Positions 7,628 through 13,237 of a stretch of DNA of 18,404 nucleotides are shown here, in pieces (positions within the stretch are counted from its first letter, which is position 1; every line of letters begins with the position of its first letter). The translations under genes were made by a program, and so were the position numbers. The notes beneath the pieces were generated by a model that was not told where the DNA came from, ran no database searches, and was given only the letters and a program-made list of their open reading frames with translations. Origin of the DNA: an uncultured Clostridium sp. (GTDB lineage: Bacteria; Bacillota; Clostridia; TANB77; CAG-508); assembly GCA_946497905.1 (NCBI GenBank), contig CAMMMI010000025.1:1-18404 (forward strand), read 5' to 3'.

Positions 7628-8545
7628 TTATCGTTTTCTAATTTCTTCATGGTAAAAGTAATTTACAACTATTGGTGGTTCATTTATTGGTCTTTTTAAT
7701 GAATCATCGTTTCTTACATATTCAAGATTTTGTTCTTTACAAAATACTTTTATTTCTTTGTCTAAATTTTCCCAATAATCTCTATTTCCTTTATTGTATA
7801 TTTCATTATATATAGGATATAGGCTAGAATGTTTTTCTTTTATATATTTTAATATTGTAGCTTTATAATCTCCTCTTAAATTCAAATTTTCAAGCCATAT
7901 AAGATTACAATAATCTTTCGTTTTTAAAATTATACTTTTAATGTCTGTTATCTCTGGAAATATTGGAGATATAAAACAAGTTGTTCTAACTCCTGCTTCG
8001 TGGAATTTTTTCATTGCTTCTATTTTTCTTTCAATGGATACCGAATTATCCATTTCTTTTCTAAATTCTTCATTTAATGTATTAATAGACCAAGATACTC
8101 TTGCCTCTGGAAATGTTTTTATTAAATCTAAATCTCTTACTACCAAATCTGATTTAGTCGCAATACTAATTTTGCAACCACTTCCTTGCATTTCTTCTAG
8201 TAAAACTCTTGTCCTTTTATATTTTTCTTCAAGTGGCATATATGGGTCAGTTACTGAACCAATAAACAAATCTTTTCCTGCATATTTTTTAGGATTTTTA
8301 ATTTTTTCCCAATACTTAACATCTACAAATGTTCCCCATTGTTCAGGATGATTTGTAAATCTTTTCATAAATGAGGCATAACAATATTTACATGAATGAG
8401 AGCAGCCAACATAAGGATTAACAGAATAATCTGATACTGGTAAATTAGATTTTGTTAGTATATTTTTTACATTTATTTCTTTTATAACAATATCACTAAA
8501 TTCTCTAGTTGTTCTTCTTTTTTTTATAACTTCATTAAACTCCAT
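7628..8545 (-). CDS. SPL-family radical SAM protein with extra nitroreductase-like leader
   Basis: A 305-residue radical SAM protein of the spore-photoproduct-lyase-like group. The 4Fe-4S cysteines C48, C52 and C55 lie in GCSHSCKYCYASF, followed by FIGSVTDPYMPLEEKY and KISIATKSDLV. From about residue 22 (IKEINVKNILTKSN) to the C-terminal PPIVVNYFYHEEI it is ordinary for the group. Residues 1-18 (MEFNEVIKKRRTTREFSD) are not: they match the nitroreductase N-terminus two genes downstream. The ATG at 8545 is supported by a GAGGAAGG ribosome binding site and an 11-base overlap with marR, and no internal ATG exists at the usual family start. True spore photoproduct lyase activity should not be assumed. 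Confidence 0.9.
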   Translation of the reverse strand: MEFNEVIKKRRTTREFSDIVIKEINVKNILTKSNLPVSDYSVNPYVGCSHSCKYCYASFMKRFTNHPEQWGTFVDVKYWEKIKNPKKYAGKDLFIGSVTDPYMPLEEKYKRTRVLLEEMQGSGCKISIATKSDLVVRDLDLIKTFPEARVSWSINTLNEEFRKEMDNSVSIERKIEAMKKFHEAGVRTTCFISPIFPEITDIKSIILKTKDYCNLIWLENLNLRGDYKATILKYIKEKHSSLYPIYNEIYNKGNRDYWENLDKEIKVFCKEQNLEYVRNDDSLKRPINEPPIVVNYFYHEEIRKR

Positions 8546-8966
8546 TATCTACGCCTTCCTCTAATTTATTTAATACTTCTTTAAATTTAGTAAGCATTTC
8601 TTCTACATCAGTATATCCCAACGTTTCCGCCATTAGTTCTTGTGTTTTATCCTTTCCTAAATCTAAATGTTCTAATACTTCTTTTCCTTTTGCAGTCAAT
8701 AATAATTCATTATATTTTGCATTATCTTTACTTGTATTTTTTATAACTAATTTTTTTCTTTCTAGTATTTTAAGCGTATCTAGTAAAGATGTGTGTTTTA
8801 TTTTTAATATTTCTGCAATGTCCTTTTGACATATATTACTATTATCTTTAATTACTAATAATACTTGTAGTTGTGAAAATGTAATATCATATTTTTTTAA
8901 TCTTTTATTTAAGTCATTTATTAAAATATTAGATATTTGCTTTATTAGTTGTCCTATATTATCCAT
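8535..8966 (-). CDS. MarR family transcriptional regulator
   Basis: A 143-residue winged-helix repressor. The HTH core spans about residues 30-75 (FSQLQVLLVIKDNS, CQKDIAEILKIKHTSLLDTL), and the wing contains NTSKDNAKYNELLLTAKG. MarR proteins bind as dimers to short inverted repeats and release on ligand or oxidant contact. No cysteine suited to redox sensing dominates here (only C47), so the signal is unknown. It heads an operon with radical SAM, DUF1848 and nitroreductase genes. The ATG at 8966 has an AAAGGAGAA ribosome binding site, and an 18-base operator between promoter and start implies autoregulation. Confidence 0.93.
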   Translation of the reverse strand: MDNIGQLIKQISNILINDLNKRLKKYDITFSQLQVLLVIKDNSNICQKDIAEILKIKHTSLLDTLKILERKKLVIKNTSKDNAKYNELLLTAKGKEVLEHLDLGKDKTQELMAETLGYTDVEEMLTKFKEVLNKLEEGVDNGV

Positions 8967-8979
8967 TTTCTTTCTCCTT

Positions 8980-8997
8980 TAAGTAGTTTCCTACTTA
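8980..8997 (-). promoter_or_regulatory. MarR operator (inverted repeat)
   Basis: TAAGTAG (8980-8986) and CTACTTA (8991-8997) form a perfect 7-base inverted repeat with a 4-base spacer, typical in size for a MarR dimer. It begins at the -10 box of the marR promoter and ends at the ribosome binding site, so a bound repressor would block the transcription start. Confidence 0.75.
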
Positions 8998-9024
8998 TTA
9001 TAACATAAAAAAATTATTTTTCCA
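8997..9024 (-). promoter_or_regulatory. Promoter of the marR operon with extended -10
   Basis: On the minus strand TGTTATAAT gives an extended -10 with a perfect TATAAT hexamer (8997-9002). The -35 is poor (TGGAAA at 9019-9024, spacing 16), which an extended -10 can offset. The MarR inverted repeat touches the -10 box. Confidence 0.6.
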
Positions 9025-9043
9025 TTATTTTAGAAAAACAATT

Positions 9044-9074
9044 AAAAAAATGAATAGTTATATTACAAACTATT
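9044..9074 (-). terminator. Intrinsic terminator after the HAM1-like gene
   Basis: On the minus strand AATAGTT (9068-9074) pairs with AACTATT (9053-9059) across an 8-base loop. A seven-T tract follows after a short gap (9044-9050), with more T residues beyond. The stem is AT-rich and weak, but its position 27 bases after the stop at 9101 supports the call. Confidence 0.5.
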
Positions 9075-9100
9075 ATAAAACTTGTAATTTGTAGGGATAA

Positions 9101-9674
9101 TTATTGGTTTTCATACCATTTTGCAAATTCCTGCATTGCTTGTACTGAACCATCAATTTTTCTTCTATTTTCTCTTTCTTCTGAATCCATTTCAGCCAAG
9201 GTTTTATCAAATCCTAATGGCTTAAAGATATACCATAAGTCTGACCATTTTTCTTCTCTGTTTAAACCTAGAATTTCATTTGATAAGTTCCCGAGGATGT
9301 TTTCCATAGAAATAATGTATATTTTTTCCATCATGATATGCCAAGCATTCATTAAATGCACATTTTCTGTTTTCTTTTCCTTCCATTAGTTTTAAAATTC
9401 CATTTATTCCTATTGTATCTAATGAAAAGTTCACAAATGCTCTAGGAAATCCATTTAATTCTTCAATTCTAAAATCTGTATCTAAAGCTATACAAGGTCT
9501 TTTTACCATTTCAAAAGCTTCTTTTACTTTTGCAGTTGCTATTTCTTTTATATCATCACTTCTTGGTTCGTCTAATTCATAATTAAATGTAGTAAATTTT
9601 AAATTCTTAAAATATTTTTCTGCTGATTTTATTTTTCCTGTATTATGTGTTACAAAAATAATTTCTTTTTCCAT
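9101..9674 (-). pseudogene. HAM1/RdgB-like non-canonical purine NTP pyrophosphatase, frameshifted
   Basis: Two overlapping frames together encode one complete protein of the Ham1/ITPase superfamily, which removes XTP and dITP from the nucleotide pool. The first frame (9674 down to about 9294) begins MEKEIIFVTHNTGKIKSA, with the family N-terminal motif THNTGKI, then ELDEPRSDD and CIALDTDF. The second frame continues with GNLSNEILG, EKWSDLWYIFKPLGFDKTLAEM and a normal C-terminus ending at 9101. The switch is +1 at CCT-CGG-GAAC (around 9290-9296), equal to one extra base or a two-base loss. The first frame runs only six codons past it, to a TGA at 9276-9278. An AGGAGA ribosome binding site precedes the ATG. 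It may be a true mutation, an assembly error or, less likely, a recoding site. Confidence 0.82.
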
Positions 9675-9720
9675 AATTCATTCTCCTATAATTTTTATGA
9701 ATTTTTAAAACTTAAAATAA

Positions 9721-9760
9721 TTAAAAGATGACAACTACTATTAAACTATTCATCTTTTAA
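9721..9760 (-). terminator. Hairpin at the end of the toxin gene
   Basis: TTAAAAGATGA (9721-9731) and TCATCTTTTAA (9750-9760) form a perfect 11-base inverted repeat around an 18-base spacer containing the toxin stop codon. On the minus strand the stem ends in T residues followed by AATTATTTTAAG. The long loop makes terminator function plausible but not certain. Confidence 0.4.
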
Positions 9761-10069
9761 ATATTTTTCCCAGTCCATAAAACCATGCCCTATTCTTAAT
9801 ACTAATGCTTTTGAAACTTCTTCATCTACTATATAAAATACTATATAATTTCTTACATTGATTTTTCTAATATTCTTATGACCTGTTAATTTTTCACTTA
9901 AAATTGGCATACTTCCTGCAAGATTTTCTAGATTTTTCAATTCTTGTTTAAATAAAATTTTATACTTATCTGCTATAATATCTCCTGCTAGATTATATCT
10001 TAAATACTTTATAATATTTTCTAAATCCTGCTCTGCAGTTTCTGAAATCTCTACTATATATTTTTTCAT
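9746..10069 (-). CDS. RelE/ParE-superfamily type II toxin
   Basis: A 107-residue toxin of the RelE/ParE fold. It has the N-terminal pattern YIVEISETAEQDLENIIKYL, a helical pair, and a beta-sheet core with KINVRNYIVFYIVDEE followed by ALVLRIGHG and DWEKYL at the C-terminus. RelE-like members cleave mRNA on the ribosome and ParE-like members inhibit gyrase; the sequence alone does not decide. The gene starts 19 bases after the stop of the small antitoxin gene, in the usual antitoxin-toxin order. The operon has an inverted repeat at its promoter. Confidence 0.85.
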   Translation of the reverse strand: MKKYIVEISETAEQDLENIIKYLRYNLAGDIIADKYKILFKQELKNLENLAGSMPILSEKLTGHKNIRKINVRNYIVFYIVDEEVSKALVLRIGHGFMDWEKYLKDE

Positions 10070-10088
10070 ATATTAAAGCTTCAATCTA

Positions 10089-10331
10089 TTATATATTATC
10101 TACTTTATTAAAAACTTCTTCTAGCGAATATACTCTATTTGCATTTATATCATCTATTCCTTTTTGCAATTTTTCTTTCAAATCCTTTTTACTTTTTATT
10201 ATCACACTATCTGGAGCTTCTGAATCTAAATATGATATTTTTAAATATTCAATGAAATTTATAACTTGGGTTGTAAGTTCTTCTGGTAAAGTTTTTATTT
10301 CATCGTATAATCTTTGTTTTTCTATAGACAT
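10089..10331 (-). CDS. Type II antitoxin partner
   Basis: An 80-residue protein starting MSIEKQRLYDEIKTLPEE. The N-terminal half (KQRLYDEIKTLPEELTTQVINFI) resembles the small helical antitoxins found before RelE/ParE toxins. The C-terminal half, with KSKKDLKEKLQKGIDDIN and VYSLEEVFNKV, fits a toxin-binding tail. The start at 10331 is preferred over an upstream in-frame ATG at 10352 because AAGGAGGT sits exactly between them, placed for the downstream ATG. It should neutralise the toxin and repress its own promoter. The family name is uncertain; the function is inferred mainly from the partner gene. Confidence 0.8.
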   Translation of the reverse strand: MSIEKQRLYDEIKTLPEELTTQVINFIEYLKISYLDSEAPDSVIIKSKKDLKEKLQKGIDDINANRVYSLEEVFNKVDNI

Positions 10332-10354
10332 ATTTATTACCTCCTTAAACAATT

Positions 10355-10372
10355 ATAGTATTATTATACTAT
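10355..10372 (-). promoter_or_regulatory. Toxin-antitoxin autoregulatory operator and promoter
   Basis: ATAGTAT (10355-10361) and ATACTAT (10366-10372) form a perfect 7-base inverted repeat with a 4-base spacer, 24 bases upstream of the antitoxin start. A perfect minus-strand TATAAT (10363-10368) lies inside it and a second overlaps its edge (10352-10357), so bound antitoxin would cover the -10 element. A clear -35 was not found (TAGATT at 10386-10391 is the best). Confidence 0.6.
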
Positions 10373-10443
10373 TTTTTATTAAAAAAATCTATAAATCTCA
10401 AAAAAGTTTCATTATTTCATTTTACTATTTTGCTATATAATAC

Positions 10444-10494
10444 CATAAAAAAGAAAATTATTCTACATTTAAAAATTTTGTAAAATAATTTTCT
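10444..10494 (-). terminator. Intrinsic terminator after the flavodoxin gene
   Basis: GAAAATTATTCTACA (10453-10467) and TGTAAAATAATTTTC (10479-10493) form a 15-base stem with one mismatch and an 11-base loop, extended by one pair. On the minus strand it is followed by TTCTTTTTTATGG. It lies about 55 bases after the flavodoxin stop. Apart from this and the antitoxin promoter, 10373-10549 shows nothing. Confidence 0.75.
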
Positions 10495-10549
10495 ATTAAA
10501 ATAAAAGGGGATGTTTTGTGCTAATTCTATCAATTAACACTATAACTTA

Positions 10550-11209
10550 TTATTCATTTATCCACTCTAAAACATCACTTTGGCTACTACTACCTGTAAA
10601 TCCTCTTCCAGTTTGCCAGTTAATATTTTTGTTATAATTTTCTAAATCTCTTTGACTTGCTGAAATTCCTGAACCACCTGATGTGCAAAATGGAATAGCT
10701 GTTTTTCCATCTAGATTACATGTGTCTAAAAATGTTAATATAATTTTTGGTACTGTTCCCCACCAAATAGGATAACCTAAATAAATTGTATCATAATCAT
10801 CTACATCTATTTCATTAGCAATAGCTGGTCTTGCATTATCATCATTTTGCTCTTGATTTGCTCTACAATTATTAGAATTATAGTTTAAATCTTCTGTTGT
10901 ATATGGATTTTCTGGTTCAATTTCTATTAAATCTGCTTCTAACTCTTTGCTAATATATTCTGCTATATTTTCTGTATTTCCAGTTGCAGAAAAATATATT
11001 ACTGCAACATTTGAGATTTTACTTGTTTCACGAATTGTGTTTTCCTCTTGACTTGTTTTATTTTCTGTGATTTCTTCATTGTTTAGATTTTCAATACTTC
11101 CTTGATTTGTTTCTTCATTGTTTCTATTATTTTGCATCATAAAGTAAATAGCAAAACTTATTATGATAATTAATATTATTATTAATAAAGTAATTATTTT
11201 TTTGTTCAT
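10550..11209 (-). CDS. Membrane-anchored flavodoxin
   Basis: A 219-residue protein with a basic N-terminus (MNKK), one hydrophobic anchor (about residues 5-24), an Asn/Glu-rich linker to about residue 65, and a flavodoxin domain. FMN-binding features are the phosphate loop SATGNT (74-79), the first flank YPIWWG (146-151), and the second loop TSGGSG (176-181). The anchor orientation predicts the flavin domain outside the cytoplasm, which is unusual for classic flavodoxins but recurs in anaerobic Bacillota. It follows an aldo/keto reductase remnant and an anchored cyclophilin-like gene that share the same anchor-plus-linker layout. An AAGGAGGAAAAG ribosome binding site precedes the ATG. The electron donor and target are unknown. 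Confidence 0.88.
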   Translation of the reverse strand: MNKKIITLLIIILIIIISFAIYFMMQNNRNNEETNQGSIENLNNEEITENKTSQEENTIRETSKISNVAVIYFSATGNTENIAEYISKELEADLIEIEPENPYTTEDLNYNSNNCRANQEQNDDNARPAIANEIDVDDYDTIYLGYPIWWGTVPKIILTFLDTCNLDGKTAIPFCTSGGSGISASQRDLENYNKNINWQTGRGFTGSSSQSDVLEWINE

Positions 11210-11262
11210 GACTTTTCCTCCTTAAATTTTATTTTTTATACTTATTGAACAAACTTTATATT

Positions 11263-11282
11263 ATGAAGTCTATAAACTTCAT
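11263..11282. repeat. 20-base inverted repeat upstream of the flavodoxin gene
   Basis: ATGAAGT (11263-11269) and ACTTCAT (11276-11282) are perfect arms around 6 bases, about 54 bases before the flavodoxin start and at the decayed 3' end of the aldo/keto reductase remnant. It could be an operator for a local flavodoxin promoter, but no well-spaced -35/-10 pair was seen beside it. Confidence 0.4.
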
Positions 11283-11443
11283 CTAAACTTGTAATATTTA
11301 TATTCTTTCATAATTTTTCGCAAATCTTTTTCTTGATAAAATGGATGCAATTCTATTTGATTTACTGCTGGAATAATTTCGTGTGTTAAAATTAAATCTA
11401 CTAATCTATCTATTAGGAAATTACTTACACCTATTGCTCTTCT
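11279..11443 (-). pseudogene. Aldo/keto reductase fragment (internal piece only)
   Basis: Reading the minus strand from 11443 gives an internal stretch of an aldo/keto reductase: AIGVSNFLIDRLVDLI, then IIPAVNQIELHPFYQEKDL. These are the conserved GVSNF and PAVNQIE-HP segments of the TIM barrel. It begins right after the stop of the cyclophilin-like gene, with an in-frame TAA directly before it and no start codon. After a few degenerate residues it ends at a TGA (11279-11281). The N-terminal catalytic part and the whole C-terminal half are missing. It is a non-functional relic lying between two exported redox genes. Confidence 0.8.
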
Positions 11444-11455
11444 TTAAATATTTTC

Positions 11456-11986
11456 CTAATCTACTTTTTCTACTTTTATTGTTCCTGATAATTTTTTAAT
11501 ATCATCTTTACCAGAAATACATTCCCCTAATTCATATAAGCTACTACCTTTTCCATAATCTTTATAAAACATTACCACATCTCCCCAAGGGGTATAATAG
11601 CAAAGTGTTCCTTTTTTTGCATCTGCTAATGGTGTATTGGAAGTAGTTAATTTTTCTGGATAAAATGTTTTTTCATTATCACTAAAATTTTCTACTTTTA
11701 CTTCTAGTGGTAATTGATTGTATAGATCTTCTGCTGCCTGACTACCATTTAATTCAAAAATTATTTTAATATCATTATTTGTTACAGAAATTTGTTTTTT
11801 CATATTATTATTTTCCTCCTCTACTTCCATATTTGATGTTTCTTTTAAATTACTTTCTAAAATTTTGTTATCTTCTTGCGTATTTGTTTCTGAATTTGTA
11901 TTTACTGTTTTTTCATAAACTAAATATACTTCACCAATTAATATTACTATAATTATTGGTATCATTACCATTAGTGTTTTTTTCAA
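11456..11986 (-). CDS. Membrane-anchored cyclophilin-like fold protein
   Basis: A 176-residue protein with an N-terminal hydrophobic anchor (about residues 4-24), an Asn/Glu-rich linker to about 62, and a compact beta domain. The domain has ISVTNNDIKIIFELNGSQAA, LPLEVKVENFSDNEKTFYP, GTLCYYTPWGDVVMFYKD and GSSLYELGECISG, the pattern of the bacterial cyclophilin-like fold found beside flavodoxins and oxidoreductases. No peptidyl-prolyl isomerase activity should be assumed. The start is most likely the TTG at 11986, overlapping the stop of the small gene upstream (GCTTGA) and served by AAGGTGGAG; the next ATG (11971) has no ribosome binding site. It belongs to the operon divergent from LysR. Confidence 0.82.
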   Translation of the reverse strand: MKKTLMVMIPIIIVILIGEVYLVYEKTVNTNSETNTQEDNKILESNLKETSNMEVEEENNNMKKQISVTNNDIKIIFELNGSQAAEDLYNQLPLEVKVENFSDNEKTFYPEKLTTSNTPLADAKKGTLCYYTPWGDVVMFYKDYGKGSSLYELGECISGKDDIKKLSGTIKVEKVD

Positions 11987-12114
11987 GCTATCTCCACCTT
12001 ACCTTTATAATTTTTTTCATTAAATAACTTTATTATATTTTCAGTTTCTTTTTCCGTAAATTGCATTCCTTTTAAAATTTTTCTAAATCCCTCAATATTT
12101 TCTAATTCATTCAT
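11983..12114 (-). CDS. Small protein of unknown function, 43 residues
   Basis: A short ORF beginning MNELENIEGFRKILKGM, highly charged and predicted helical, ending GKVEIA. Its stop overlaps the TTG start of the cyclophilin-like gene, so at least its translation should matter for that gene. AAGGGG lies 7 bases before the ATG. No transmembrane segment, signal peptide or known motif was recognised. It is the first gene of the operon divergent from lysR, about 30 bases downstream of a predicted promoter. It could be a real small protein, a leader gene for coupling, or a gene remnant. Confidence 0.55.
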   Translation of the reverse strand: MNELENIEGFRKILKGMQFTEKETENIIKLFNEKNYKGKVEIA

Positions 12115-12144
12115 TAGATAGCCCCTTTAACTTTTCTTAATATA

Positions 12145-12173
12145 TTTATACTACACTTTATTTAAAATGTCTA
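12145..12173 (-). promoter_or_regulatory. Promoter of the operon divergent from lysR
   Basis: On the minus strand TAGACA (12168-12173) and TATAAA (12145-12150) are 17 bases apart, 30 bases before the small gene at 11983-12114. The LysR-type dyad at 12172-12190 overlaps the upstream edge of the -35 box, as expected for a LysR-activated promoter. Confidence 0.6.
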
Positions 12174-12210
12174 ATACTTATTTCGTATTATTAAAATGCT
12201 TGAAAAGCAT
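12172..12210. promoter_or_regulatory. Two LysR-type binding dyads between the divergent genes
   Basis: The first dyad is TAATAC-N7-GTATTA (12172-12190), whose core ATAC-N7-GTAT fits the T-N11-A rule for LysR regulators. The second is ATGCTT-N3-AAGCAT (12196-12210), also readable as ATGC-N7-GCAT. Their centres are 22 bases apart, close to two helical turns, consistent with one LysR tetramer on both sites. The first abuts the -35 of the divergent operon; the second contains the -35 of lysR itself. Confidence 0.65.
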
Positions 12211-12228
12211 AATAACTAATGTTATACT
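12200..12228 (+). promoter_or_regulatory. Promoter of lysR
   Basis: TTGAAA (12200-12205) and TATACT (12223-12228) are separated by 17 bases, about 40 bases before the lysR start. The -35 box lies inside the second LysR dyad, so self-repression is likely. Confidence 0.65.
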
Positions 12229-12269
12229 ATTGATATCTCAAATAAATTTATTATGAAAGGGTTATTTTT

Positions 12270-13157
12270 ATGGAATTAAGATTATTGAAATATTTTTTAG
12301 CAGTTGCAAGGGAACAAAATATAACAAGAGCAGCTAATTCGCTTCACTTAACACAGCCTACTCTTTCTAGGCAATTAACTGAACTAGAAGATGAAATAGG
12401 AAAAAAACTTTTAATTAGGGGTAGAAGAAAAGTAACTTTAACAGAAGATGGTATGTTATTTAGGAAAAGAGCAGAGGAAATTACAGATTTAGTAGAAAAA
12501 ACAAAATTAGAGTTACAACCAAAAGATAATAAGGTTCGTGGCAATATTTTTATAGGCTCTGCCGAAACAGATGCAATTAGATATGTTTTGCAAATTGCTA
12601 AAGATTTAAAAAATAAATATCCTAAAATTAATTATCAAATATCTAGTGGAGATAAAACTGATATAAGCGAACAACTAGATAAAGGGTTGATAGATTTTGG
12701 AATTTTAATGGGCAATATCGATAAAGCTAAATATAACTATATTGAACTACCTCTAAAAGACCGTTTTGGTATTTTAATGAAAAAAGACTCTGAACTTGCT
12801 AAATTAGATAAAATTTCTCCTGATGATATGTATAACTTGCCACTTATTGTATCAAGACAATCATATAGTAAAGAATTTTCGGAATGGCTTGGAAAAGATT
12901 TTGATAGTTTAAATATTTGTGCTACATATAGTTTGTTATATAATGCTTCTCTTATGGTAGAAGAAGAATTAGGATATGCTTTATGTATTGATAAAATTAT
13001 TAATACAACAGGTAATTCTAATCTTTGTTTTATCCCTTTAGATCCTGCTTTTGAAATAAATGTGTCATTCGTTTGGAAGAAGTTTCAAGTTTTTTCTGAA
13101 CCTGCAAAGTTATTTTTAGAAGAATTACAAAATACTACATCTCAAATAAAAACATAG
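12270..13157 (+). CDS. LysR family transcriptional regulator
   Basis: A 295-residue LysR regulator of normal length and the only plus-strand gene. The N-terminal winged helix is textbook: LRLLKYFLAVAREQNITRAA, then LHLTQPTLSRQLTELEDEIGKKLL, then LTEDG. The effector domain follows (about 90-295), with GNIFIGSAETDAIRYVL and a C-terminal half containing EEELGYALCIDKI. The start ATG has AAAGGG about 10 bases upstream. It diverges from the cyclophilin-like/flavodoxin operon and converges on the hydrolase and aldo/keto reductase genes, so it probably controls this redox cluster. The effector is unknown. Confidence 0.94.
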   Translation: MELRLLKYFLAVAREQNITRAANSLHLTQPTLSRQLTELEDEIGKKLLIRGRRKVTLTEDGMLFRKRAEEITDLVEKTKLELQPKDNKVRGNIFIGSAETDAIRYVLQIAKDLKNKYPKINYQISSGDKTDISEQLDKGLIDFGILMGNIDKAKYNYIELPLKDRFGILMKKDSELAKLDKISPDDMYNLPLIVSRQSYSKEFSEWLGKDFDSLNICATYSLLYNASLMVEEELGYALCIDKIINTTGNSNLCFIPLDPAFEINVSFVWKKFQVFSEPAKLFLEELQNTTSQIKT

Positions 13158-13174
13158 CCATACTTTGATCTTTA

Positions 13175-13203
13175 AAAGAGCAAATTTTTTTAATTTGCTC
13201 TTT
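13175..13203 (+). terminator. Hairpin after lysR
   Basis: AAAGAGCAAATT (13175-13186) and AATTTGCTCTTT (13192-13203) form a perfect 12-base stem with a five-T loop, 17 bases after the lysR stop. The tract after the stem (AGATTG) is not T-rich, so termination relies on the stem and its terminal T residues. It lies between convergent units and could act in both directions. Confidence 0.6.
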
Positions 13204-13237
13204 AGATTGTAATTTGTATAGGCGTTTTCTTTTATTT

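Noticed and set aside
7941..8351. 136-codon plus-strand frame opposite the radical SAM gene
   Set aside because: It is antisense to conserved catalytic segments and has no initiation signal, so it is a shadow frame.
7628..8545. Calling the radical SAM gene spore photoproduct lyase
   Set aside because: The wider SPL family contains many non-SPL members, and this gene sits in a MarR operon without sporulation genes.
9101..9674. Alternative genetic code reading TGA as an amino acid
   Set aside because: TGA ends several intact genes here (for example the regulator-kinase ATGA overlap), and reading through the TGA at 9276 would not restore the second frame.
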